Source of the DNA: an uncultured Fretibacterium sp.
GTDB taxonomy: Bacteria > Synergistota > Synergistia > Synergistales > Aminobacteriaceae
Assembly: GCA_905373185.1 (NCBI GenBank)
Contig: CAJPSE010000127.1
Coordinates: 1-5,450, forward strand
Reading direction: 5' to 3'
Length of the DNA: 5,450 nt
In this document: in pieces, positions 1-4,923 of the stretch
How positions within the stretch are numbered: the stretch's first letter is position 1
Layout of the letters: each line of letters starts with the position of its first letter
Notes under the pieces: generated by a model
What the model saw: only the letters and a program-made list of their open reading frames with translations
Databases searched by the model: none
Told to the model about the DNA's origin: nothing
Made by a program: the position numbers and the translations under genes

Positions 1-1
1 G

Positions 2-511
2 GAGTACAAAACCTATGAGACGGCAGAAGCCTCAATCCACGAGACACTTGAGAAGATGGGGATGTCCTACATCGATATGGTGCTTATCCACAGCCCGCAG
101 CCTTGGACTGGATTCCGGGAAAACGACCGCTACTTTGCGGAAAACCGGGAGGTGTGGAGGGCGCTGGAGGATGCGTACGACGCTGGAATGGTTCGTGCCA
201 TTGGGGTCTCGAATTTTTTGGAGGACGACCTTGCGAACATCCTCGCGAGGTGCAAGGTTAAGCCGATGGTCAATCAGGTGTTGGCTCATATCGGCAATAC
301 GCCATTTGAAATGGTTCGCTTCTGCGAGGAGCATGGCATCCTGGTCGAGGCGTATTCGCCGGTTGCTCATGGCGCAATCCTGAACCATGGCTCTGTCATG
401 GAGATTGCGGGAAGATACGGGGTTTCCGTTCCCCAGCTCTGCATCCGCTACATTCTCCAGTTGGGGATGGCAGCACTGCCCAAGACGGCAAACCCGGAGC
501 ATAGCATATGA
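2..511 (+). CDS. Aldo/keto reductase, 5' end outside window, C-terminus lost by frameshift
   Basis: NADPH-dependent oxidoreductase of the aldo/keto reductase (AKR) superfamily, a cytoplasmic TIM barrel that reduces aldehydes and ketones. The reading frame is open from base 2, so the N-terminus with the catalytic Asp, Tyr and Lys lies upstream. Visible here are the catalytic-His strand (YIDMVLIHSPQPW, His codon 89-91), GVSNF at 203-217 (nicotinamide contacts), MVNQV, the EAYSPVAHG strand whose Tyr normally stacks on the nicotinamide, and LPKTANPEH, the segment that binds the NADPH 2'-phosphate. The protein then ends abruptly at the TGA 509-511, about 42 residues short of the family length. The rest of the family sequence follows in another frame, so this is a frameshifted gene. 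GC content looks lower here than in the genes downstream. The substrate cannot be told; relatives are often controlled by MerR-type regulators. Confidence 0.9.
   Translation, partial: EYKTYETAEASIHETLEKMGMSYIDMVLIHSPQPWTGFRENDRYFAENREVWRALEDAYDAGMVRAIGVSNFLEDDLANILARCKVKPMVNQVLAHIGNTPFEMVRFCEEHGILVEAYSPVAHGAILNHGSVMEIAGRYGVSVPQLCIRYILQLGMAALPKTANPEHSI
498..507 (+). repeat. 5-bp tandem duplication AGCATAGCAT causing the AKR frameshift
   Basis: Two exact, adjacent copies of AGCAT (498-502 and 503-507) lie inside the AKR gene. One copy gives the family-like reading CCG GAG CAT ATG AGG (PEHMR); two copies give an in-frame TGA at 509-511. The lesion is therefore explained fully by one duplication event or by a sequencing or assembly error. 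Confidence 0.85.
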
Positions 512-636
512 GGGTGAACGCACAGCTGGATTTCGATATCAAGGACGATGACATGGAGAGCCTGAAGAGGATAAAAAGGCTTTCCAGTTACGGCGAACAC
601 AGTTTTTTCCCCGTCTTCAGGACGCAGCTGCGGTGA
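508..636 (+). pseudogene. Displaced C-terminus of the aldo/keto reductase
   Basis: Reading from the ATG at 508 gives 42 residues, MRVNAQLDFDIKDDDMES through GEHSFFPVFRTQLR, ending at TGA 634-636. This is the usual C-terminal tail of this AKR type (NPEHMR-N-A-x-x-D-F-x-I-x-D-x-D-M-E-x-L-K, then a final loop rich in aromatic residues). Removing one AGCAT copy at 498-507 joins it in frame to PEH of the upstream part. There is no Shine-Dalgarno sequence before 508, so it is unlikely to be made as a separate peptide. The C-terminal loop of AKRs helps form the substrate pocket, so losing it should damage activity or stability. Confidence 0.85.
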
Positions 637-720
637 GATTTCCGGGGCGTCTGCTTCCGGTCCCTGCCGCGGCGTCTTCACTCGGCCGCCACAGGGGGTA
701 AGGGCTGCTTTCCCCTCCTT

Positions 721-740
721 CAAATGACCTGTTGCATTTG
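721..740 (+). promoter_or_regulatory. Inverted repeat CAAATG-N8-CATTTG, possible operator
   Basis: CAAATG (721-726) and CATTTG (735-740) are exact reverse complements separated by 8 bases. The dyad ends two bases before the candidate -35 box TTGACA (743-748). No T-run follows, so it does not look like a terminator for the AKR gene. Its position suits an activator or repressor site for the ATPase promoter. A chance six-base dyad cannot be excluded. Confidence 0.4.
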
Positions 741-742
741 GC

Positions 743-771
743 TTGACAGCCCAGCGAGGAATTCGTGAAAT
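743..771 (+). promoter_or_regulatory. Candidate sigma-70 promoter for the ATPase gene
   Basis: A perfect -35 box TTGACA (743-748) is followed after 17 bases by TGAAAT (766-771), a 4/6 match to the -10 consensus. The -10 lies inside the first 23-bp repeat, so anything bound to the array would meet RNA polymerase. An alternative -10-like hexamer TATGAT (855-860) has no well-spaced -35. Confidence 0.45.
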
Positions 772-863
772 CCAACGGGTTGAGATCATGAAATCCGATG
801 GAATGGAATCTCGAAATTTGACGGGTTGGGATTCTGAAAAACGACGGAATGAGGTATGATAAA
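758..863 (+). repeat. Degenerate 23-bp tandem repeat array (four units plus a partial fifth)
   Basis: Units lie at 758-780, 781-803, 804-826 and 827-849, with a decayed remnant from 850. Spacing is exactly 23 bp, shown by the cores TGAAATCC at 766 and 789, CGAAATTT at 812 and TGAAAAAC at 835. Pairwise identity is about 14-17 of 23 positions. Units 1 and 3 end in ACGGGT, units 2 and 4 in GGAA, hinting at a 46-bp higher-order unit. The first unit holds an imperfect dyad, GGAATTCG then TGAAATCC. The array sits between the promoter and the ATPase start and is not part of a recognisable gene. Iteron-like protein-binding sites are the simplest reading. Confidence 0.7.
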
Positions 864-889
864 GGCAGCAAACTCTGGGGGGATCGCGC

Positions 890-2167
890 ATGAAACATCC
901 CGGTTACAGACCCCGCATTATCGACCGCAAGGTGGAGGAATACCTCTCTGTCTTCGGCGCCGTCTGCATCGAGGGTCCGAAGTGGTGCGGCAAGACCTGG
1001 ACCTCCTCCTGCCATTGCAGGAGTGCCGTCTATATCGGTGATCCGGCGGGCAATTTCCAGAACAGGAGGCTGGCGGAGCTTTCTCCCGCGTTGGTGCTGG
1101 AGGGCGAGCCGCCCCGCCTGATCGACGAATGGCAGGAGGTCCCGTCCCTTTGGGATGCCGTTCGCCATAAGGTTGACGAGGCCCCCGGAAAAGGACGCTT
1201 TATCCTGACCGGTTCCGCGACGCCGAATCATAAAGGGATTCTCCATAGCGGTGCGGGACGGATCGCCAGGCTGCGGATGCGCCCCATGTCCCTCTACGAG
1301 TCGGGCGATTCCAGCGGCGAGGTCTCCCTGAAAAAACTGTGCGACGGCGAACTGACGCCTGTGGCGACCGGCGAGGCGGACCTTGGGAAGCTCATCGGCC
1401 TGATTGTCCGCGGCGGTTGGCCCGGCAGCCTGGGGCTCGCTCCGGAACAGGCGGCACTGCTGCCCGCGGAATACCTGAACGCGATTATCGACGACGACGT
1501 GTACCGCATCGACGGCGTCAGGCGGGACTCGTTCAAGATGCGCCTGCTGCTGCGCTCGCTGGCCCGGAACGAGAGCTCCACCGCCGCCAACAGGACGCTG
1601 ATGAAGGACGTCAAGGGCGTGGAGGACGAGGACATTGACGCCGGCACCGTCGCCGCCTACCTGGATATCTTCAGGCGGCTGTTCGTCACGGACAATCAGC
1701 CGCCGTTTTCCGCCGGCATACGCTCGTCCGTCCGTGTCAAGCAGGCGGAGAAGCGGCACTTTTCCGATCCGTCCCTCGCCTGTGCACTCCTGAAGGCGAC
1801 GCGCACCGGCCTGCTGAACGATCTGGAGACGCTGGGCTTTCTGTTCGAGGCGCTTTGCGAGCGGGACCTGCGCATTTATGCGGAGTCCTTCGGAGCCTGC
1901 CTTTACCACTATCAGGACTACAGAGATCGGGAAATCGACGCGGTCGTCGAGCTGCCGGACGGCCGTTGGTGTGCCTTCGAGATCAAATTGGGCGCGAACC
2001 AGATCGACGCCGCAGCCGCAAACCTGTTGGCGATTCGAAAGCAGATAGCCGAGGACCCCGGGGGTAAGCCGCCCGACGTCCTCTGCGTTCTCTGCGGCAT
2101 GGCCGCCGCAGCCTACCGACGTCCGGACGGCGTGTTCGTGGTGCCCGTCACGGCGCTGAGGGAATGA
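890..2167 (+). CDS. ATP-binding protein, AAA_14 ATPase with C-terminal DUF4143 domain
   Basis: A 425-residue protein with an N-terminal P-loop ATPase domain and a C-terminal DUF4143 domain, full length for the family. Walker A is GPKWCGKT (29-36), Walker B is RLIDEWQ (76-82) and the sensor-1-like strand is FILTGSATP (104-112). The C-terminal part has E320 in a helix (FLFEALCERDL), D350 (DREIDAVVE) and E364-x-K366 (FEIKLG), the spacing of a PD-(D/E)XK nuclease-like fold. The start at 890 has a G-rich Shine-Dalgarno at 875-881. No signal peptide or membrane segment is visible, so it is cytoplasmic. The family is widespread in anaerobes, often in many paralogues; its role is unsettled, and defence, plasmid-like and regulatory roles are guesses. 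It has its own upstream regulatory region and no functional link to the neighbouring redox genes, which suggests it arrived as a separate cassette. Confidence 0.9.
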   Translation: MKHPGYRPRIIDRKVEEYLSVFGAVCIEGPKWCGKTWTSSCHCRSAVYIGDPAGNFQNRRLAELSPALVLEGEPPRLIDEWQEVPSLWDAVRHKVDEAPGKGRFILTGSATPNHKGILHSGAGRIARLRMRPMSLYESGDSSGEVSLKKLCDGELTPVATGEADLGKLIGLIVRGGWPGSLGLAPEQAALLPAEYLNAIIDDDVYRIDGVRRDSFKMRLLLRSLARNESSTAANRTLMKDVKGVEDEDIDAGTVAAYLDIFRRLFVTDNQPPFSAGIRSSVRVKQAEKRHFSDPSLACALLKATRTGLLNDLETLGFLFEALCERDLRIYAESFGACLYHYQDYRDREIDAVVELPDGRWCAFEIKLGANQIDAAAANLLAIRKQIAEDPGGKPPDVLCVLCGMAAAAYRRPDGVFVVPVTALRE

Positions 2168-2216
2168 ACTCGGCCGCAGCCGACATCATTCATTCCCTGT
2201 TATCCGCTTTTCCTCG

Positions 2217-2236
2217 TTCGACACCTCGAGGTCGAA
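2217..2236 (+). repeat. Nested palindrome TTCGAC-N8-GTCGAA containing ACCTCGAGGT
   Basis: TTCGAC (2217-2222) and GTCGAA (2231-2236) form an inverted repeat; the 10-bp perfect palindrome ACCTCGAGGT (2223-2232) overlaps it. As RNA the two pairings are mutually exclusive. There is no downstream T-run, so this is a poor intrinsic terminator. It may be an operator or nothing. The rest of 2168-2310 shows no gene and no convincing terminator. Confidence 0.35.
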
Positions 2237-2313
2237 GATGGCGGTGTTTTCCACCTTAATTCACAGGTTCGCCGCATCCCCCGTCGGCCTTGCGCCTTTC
2301 ATCCTTTCTCCCC

Positions 2314-2344
2314 TTGACTTGGAGCTCACTCTAAATTATAGACT
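2314..2344 (+). promoter_or_regulatory. MerR-family promoter and operator driving the flavodoxin operon
   Basis: The -35 box TTGACT (2314-2319) and -10 box TAGACT (2339-2344) are 19 bp apart, the long spacer typical of MerR-activated promoters. Within the spacer is the dyad ACTTGGAG (2317-2324), CTCA, CTCTAAAT (2329-2336), with half-sites matching 6 of 8. This is close to the ACTTRGAG-type operators of the AdhR/NmlR branch of MerR regulators, which respond to aldehydes, electrophiles or thiol stress and often control aldo/keto reductases and flavodoxins. A shorter reading with TATAGA (2337-2342) and a 17-bp spacer is also possible. The regulator is not encoded in this window. Confidence 0.75.
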
Positions 2345-2354
2345 GCTGTTATGC

Positions 2355-2383
2355 TTTTGAAAAATCGCGGTTTTGAAAAATCG
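2355..2383 (+). repeat. 13-bp perfect direct repeat in the flavodoxin leader
   Basis: TTTTGAAAAATCG occurs at 2355-2367 and again at 2371-2383, separated by CGG (period 16). It lies just downstream of the promoter and ends four bases before the Shine-Dalgarno. The inner edges also make a near-palindrome, AAAATCGCGGTTTT (2361-2374). It could be a recent 16-bp duplication or a pair of binding sites in the 5' leader. Confidence 0.65.
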
Positions 2384-2402
2384 AATGGGAGGAGATTTTG
2401 CT

Positions 2403-2879
2403 ATGAAGAAGTTTCTGGTCGCCTATTTCTCCGCGACGGGGACGACGGCTGGAGTTGCGAAGAACCTCGCGGAGGCGGCCGGCGCGGACCTTTACGAGAT
2501 CAGGCCCAAAACGCCGTACACGTCGGCCGATCTCGACTGGAACAACCCGAAGAGCCGCAGCTCGATCGAGATGAGGGACAACCCGAAGTTCCGCCCTCCC
2601 ATCGAAGGCGCCCTGCCCGACGTCTCGGGGTACGACACGGTGCTGGTCGGCTTTCCGATCTGGTGGTACGTTGCGCCGACGATCATTAACACATTTCTCG
2701 AGGGCTGCAACTTGTCCGGTAAGAGGGTAGCCGTCTTCGCGACATCCGGTGGCTCCGGCATGGGGCGCACGCTCGATGAACTCAAGCCGTCCGCGCCCGG
2801 CGCGGTCTGGCTCTCGGGCAGGCGGTTCGGGAACCGCGAGTCGGTTTCGTCGCTCAAAGCCTGGATCGAGGGACTGTAG
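2403..2879 (+). CDS. Flavodoxin (Flavodoxin_4 family), cytoplasmic
   Basis: A 158-residue FMN-binding electron carrier, full length. The first beta strand FLVAYFS leads into the FMN phosphate loop SATGTT (10-15). GFPIWWYVAPTIINTFLE (83-100) is the aromatic 60s-type loop that covers the flavin, and ATSGGSGMG (113-121) is the third flavin-contact region. YTSADLDWNNPKSRSSIEM (39-57) is the linker typical of this family. The ATG at 2403 is chosen because GGGAGGAG (2387-2394) precedes it by 8 bases; an upstream in-frame TTG at 2373 lies in the repeated leader and has no ribosome-binding site. There is no signal peptide. It is the first gene after the MerR-type promoter and lies 46 bp before the next gene. 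Its redox partner is unknown. Members of this family are often annotated simply as flavodoxin or as NAD(P)H-oxidoreductase-like. Confidence 0.92.
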   Translation: MKKFLVAYFSATGTTAGVAKNLAEAAGADLYEIRPKTPYTSADLDWNNPKSRSSIEMRDNPKFRPPIEGALPDVSGYDTVLVGFPIWWYVAPTIINTFLEGCNLSGKRVAVFATSGGSGMGRTLDELKPSAPGAVWLSGRRFGNRESVSSLKAWIEGL

Positions 2880-2925
2880 CCGCGCCGAAGCGAGGGAATG
2901 GCCGGGGAACGGAAGGAGGGGCAGT

Positions 2926-3750
2926 ATGGTGAAATTTTTGGGGCTGTTGGCTTTTGCCGCGGCGTTTCTTCCTTGTGCGGCGCTTGCTGCCGAGAACGAC
3001 ATGGTTTTGGTCAAGGGCGGCTCGTTCACGATGGGGAGCCCGAACGACGAACCGTGGCGCAGCGGCGACGAGACCGCGCATCCCGTCGAGCTCTCGGATT
3101 TTTACATCGCCGCGCGCGAGGTCACCCAGGCCGAGTGGGAGGCCGTGATGAACGGCAACCCCAGCGCCTTCAAGGGGCCGGACCTTCCCGTGGAGAACAT
3201 GACGTGGCTCGATGCGGTGACGTTCTGCAACGCGAAGAGCCGGGCCGACGGGCTCGCACCGGCCTATGAGATCGCCGGGGATGCCGTGACGTGGAACCGG
3301 GCCTCCGACGGCTGGCGGCTGCCGACCGAGGCAGAGTGGGAGTATGCGTGCCGCGCGGGGAGCGCCGAACCGTTCTCCGGGAGGGCGTCCATCGGGCCCG
3401 ACGAGGCCAACTTTTACGGACATTACCCTTATAATATCGAGCAGAACTACTTCACTCAGGAAAAGCTCGAGGTAAAGCCCGGCCAGTACCGACAGAGGAC
3501 GACGCCGGCCGGCAGCTTCGCGCCGAACGCGCTGGGGCTGTACGACATGCACGGCAACGTCGGCGAGTGGTGCTGGGACACCTATGGCGAGTACGGTTCG
3601 GGCGGGACGAAGGATCCAGCGGGCCCGGAGGAATCCTCTTCGCGTATGCTCCCGCGCCTCCCTGCCCCCCGCTCGATCCAGCGCCTCGGTCGGCATGCGC
3701 TTGGCACGGAACGCCGTGCCCATGGCCGGTTTGCTGACGTCGACGGTTGA
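2926..3750 (+). CDS. Exported SUMF1-like (formylglycine-generating-enzyme-type) domain protein, frameshifted at its C-terminus
   Basis: The start at 2926 has a strong Shine-Dalgarno, GGAAGGAGGG (2911-2920). Residues 1-21 are a Sec signal peptide (MVKFLGLLAFAAAFLPCAALA, likely cut before AEND); the Cys is preceded by Pro, so it is not a lipobox. The SUMF1/FGE-sulfatase fold follows: MVLVKGGSFTMGS (26-38), YIAAREVTQAEWEAVM (60-75), PVENMTWLDAVTFCN (88-102), WRLPTEAEWEYACRAG (130-145), GLYDMHGNVGEWCWD (204-218). After residue 240 (SSSR) the expected RGGSW...RSAYR segment is absent, and the remaining 34 or so residues are out-of-frame. The correct C-terminus (ASVGMRLARN) is in the +1 frame and runs on into a flavodoxin. 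SUMF1 homologues without sulfatase partners are common in exported proteins of unknown role; no sulfatase is nearby. Formylglycine activity should not be assumed. Confidence 0.85.
   Translation: MVKFLGLLAFAAAFLPCAALAAENDMVLVKGGSFTMGSPNDEPWRSGDETAHPVELSDFYIAAREVTQAEWEAVMNGNPSAFKGPDLPVENMTWLDAVTFCNAKSRADGLAPAYEIAGDAVTWNRASDGWRLPTEAEWEYACRAGSAEPFSGRASIGPDEANFYGHYPYNIEQNYFTQEKLEVKPGQYRQRTTPAGSFAPNALGLYDMHGNVGEWCWDTYGEYGSGGTKDPAGPEESSSRMLPRLPAPRSIQRLGRHALGTERRAHGRFADVDG
3643..3656 (+). other. Junction of an out-of-frame deletion in the SUMF1-flavodoxin gene
   Basis: Family-like sequence is in the frame of 2926 up to Arg 240 (3643-3645) and in the next frame from about Ser-Arg-Ala (3650-3658), which leads into ASLPPARSSASVGMRLARN. 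The part normally between them, roughly 18 residues with RGGSW and RSAYR, is missing. Because the frame moves by one, the loss would be of length 2 modulo 3 (for example 50, 53 or 56 bases). The C6 run at 3665-3670 is a second possible indel site, but it would not explain the missing motif. Confidence 0.65.
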
Positions 3751-4318
3751 GGTATCTGAGCCGGGGAAGGGTGAGAAAAAGGAGCCAAAAGTTCTGGTCG
3801 CGTACTTCTCGCGCGCCGACGAGAACTATCAGGTGGGCTACGTCGAGAAGGGCAACACGCAGGTCCTGGCCGAGGCCGTTGCCGAGGCGACGGGCGGAGA
3901 ACTGTTCCGCATCGAGACCGAGAGGCCGTATCCCAAGGAGTACCGGGAGACGACCGAGGTCGCGAAGCGCGAGCAGAACGAGGGAGCGCGGCCGAAGCTG
4001 AAGAGCACGCCGCCCGACATCGGCCCTTACGACGTCATCTTCCTCGGTTACCCGAACTGGTGGGGGGACATGCCGATGGCCGTCTACACGTTTCTCGAGT
4101 CCTACGGCTCCGGGGCGTTCGTCGGCAAGCGCATCATTCCGTTCTGCACGGCCGCCGGCTCCGGCCTGTCCGGGACCGTCGGCACGATAGGGAAGCTCTG
4201 CTCCGGCGCGACCGTGAACAACGCCTTCACGATGCTGGGGGCGGAGGCCCAGGAGTTTTCGGAGGGCGCCAGGGCGAAGGTCCGGGAGTGGCTTGTGGGG
4301 ACCGGGCTCGTCAAGTAG
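3722..4318 (+). CDS. Flavodoxin domain (Flavodoxin_4), C-terminal half of a split SUMF1-flavodoxin fusion
   Basis: The frame contains a complete FMN-binding flavodoxin domain: VLVAYFSRADENY (24-36 from the ATG at 3722), a second loop segment EKGNTQ (42-47), which is the extended phosphate loop of this subfamily, LGYPNWWGDMPMAVYTFLE (108-126) covering the flavin, and FCTAAGSGLSGT (141-152). It ends at TAG 4316-4318. The start is uncertain: the frame is open from before 3584, ATGs lie at 3695 and 3722, and none has a Shine-Dalgarno. The residues just upstream (ASVGMRLARNAVPM) are the end of an SUMF1 domain, so in the intact gene this is the C-terminal domain of one protein beginning at 2926, joined by the linker AGLLTSTVEVSEPGKGEKKE. 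If the fusion were restored, the signal peptide would place this flavodoxin outside the cytoplasm. In the present state it may not be translated well. Confidence 0.8.
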   Translation: MAGLLTSTVEVSEPGKGEKKEPKVLVAYFSRADENYQVGYVEKGNTQVLAEAVAEATGGELFRIETERPYPKEYRETTEVAKREQNEGARPKLKSTPPDIGPYDVIFLGYPNWWGDMPMAVYTFLESYGSGAFVGKRIIPFCTAAGSGLSGTVGTIGKLCSGATVNNAFTMLGAEAQEFSEGARAKVREWLVGTGLVK

Positions 4319-4327
4319 GGGAGCCGG

Positions 4328-4370
4328 CCCCTGCCCGCGGCGCGGGGTCGTGCATCCTGCATGGGGATGC
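4328..4370 (+). other. GC-rich potential hairpins between flavodoxin and DUF4405 genes
   Basis: CCCC (4328-4331) can pair with GGGG (4344-4347), and GCATCC (4352-4357) pairs with GGATGC (4365-4370) over a 7-base loop. No T-run follows either, so they are not convincing terminators. They could set the relative expression of the downstream membrane genes or be incidental to the GC content. The 100-base gap holds no gene. Confidence 0.3.
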
Positions 4371-4418
4371 GGGCGGAAATGGACCGCGGCGGGCAATGAT
4401 GGGCGGAGGTGAGGCGTT

Positions 4419-4904
4419 ATGCGCCTGAAGAGGGTCGTCGACCTGTTGATGACGGTCCTGCTGCTGCTCCTGATGGCGCTTCAGGTGACGGGAGAGACGG
4501 CACACGAGTGGCTGGGGGTGGGGATGTTTGTCCTAGTCCTGATTCACCAGTGGCTCAACCGCGGTATGGGATGGAGGGGCATGGGCCTGAACGTCCTTGC
4601 CGTGCTTGCGGCCGGCTGCGGGCTTCATTTGTTTCTCGTCAGGGATATTTCGTCCTATCTCTTTCTCACGACGCAGTTCGCCTTTCTGGACTACGACAAG
4701 GCGGCGGTCCTCGTGCTGGCCGAGAACCTCGCGATGATGTCGTTCTGGGTTCTGCTGGCGTATCAGGGATACAAAGCGCTGTCGGGGATCGTCTCGAGGC
4801 GCTGGAGAAGTTTGCTGCATCCGGCTCTGATGCTTACGGCGGCGGGCGGTTTCTCTGCGCTGCTGCCCCTGATCTTCGGCGGCGCTTCCGGGGGCACGTG
4901 GTAG
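4419..4904 (+). CDS. DUF4405-type integral membrane protein, possible cytochrome b-like
   Basis: A 161-residue membrane protein preceded by GGAGGTGAGG (4405-4414), an exact anti-Shine-Dalgarno match. Hydrophobic segments lie at about 7-22, 32-47, 56-74, 95-118 and 134-153. The N-terminal signature VDLLMTVLLLLLMALQVTGE, then TAHEWLG and LIHQWLNR, is that of DUF4405. H29 and H43 sit in or next to the first two helices, as haem ligands do in small cytochrome b-like proteins; H70 and H134 are further candidates. The second half departs from the DUF4405 members I know: the usual third conserved motif with RH or RY before a Phe is not clear, so similarity rests mainly on the first 50 residues. It probably belongs to the flavodoxin operon. 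A role passing electrons between the membrane and the flavodoxins is inference from haem-like histidines and gene order. Confidence 0.75.
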   Translation: MRLKRVVDLLMTVLLLLLMALQVTGETAHEWLGVGMFVLVLIHQWLNRGMGWRGMGLNVLAVLAAGCGLHLFLVRDISSYLFLTTQFAFLDYDKAAVLVLAENLAMMSFWVLLAYQGYKALSGIVSRRWRSLLHPALMLTAAGGFSALLPLIFGGASGGTW

Positions 4905-4923
4905 AGGAAGAGGGGGCGCGAGC

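Noticed and set aside
617..1909. Long open frame of 430 codons on the - strand
   Set aside because: It is the antisense shadow of the GC-rich ATPase gene. It has low-complexity Arg/Ala/Gly composition and no recognisable domain, and it crosses the promoter and repeat region.
2171..2182. Terminator hairpin after the ATPase gene (TCGGC-CGCA-GCCGA)
   Set aside because: The stem is only 5 bp and no T-run follows.
2373..2402. Upstream TTG start for the first flavodoxin
   Set aside because: It would add ten residues from the repeated leader and lacks a ribosome-binding site; the ATG at 2403 has GGGAGGAG at good spacing and begins right at the first beta strand.
2749..2925. Earlier start for the SUMF1 protein in the same frame
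   Set aside because: It would overlap the flavodoxin gene and bury the signal peptide inside the protein; 2926 has a strong Shine-Dalgarno and yields a proper signal peptide.
3665..3670. Programmed frameshift or slippage at the C6 run in the SUMF1-flavodoxin gene
   Set aside because: A one-base slip here would rejoin the frames, but the RGGSW-RSAYR segment would still be missing and the sequence between 3646 and 3665 does not fit the family in the first frame. A deletion explains more.
2854..4396. Two long - strand open frames opposite the SUMF1 and flavodoxin genes
   Set aside because: Composition is rich in Arg, Pro, Gly and His as expected of shadows, with no motif, while the + strand encodes clear domains.
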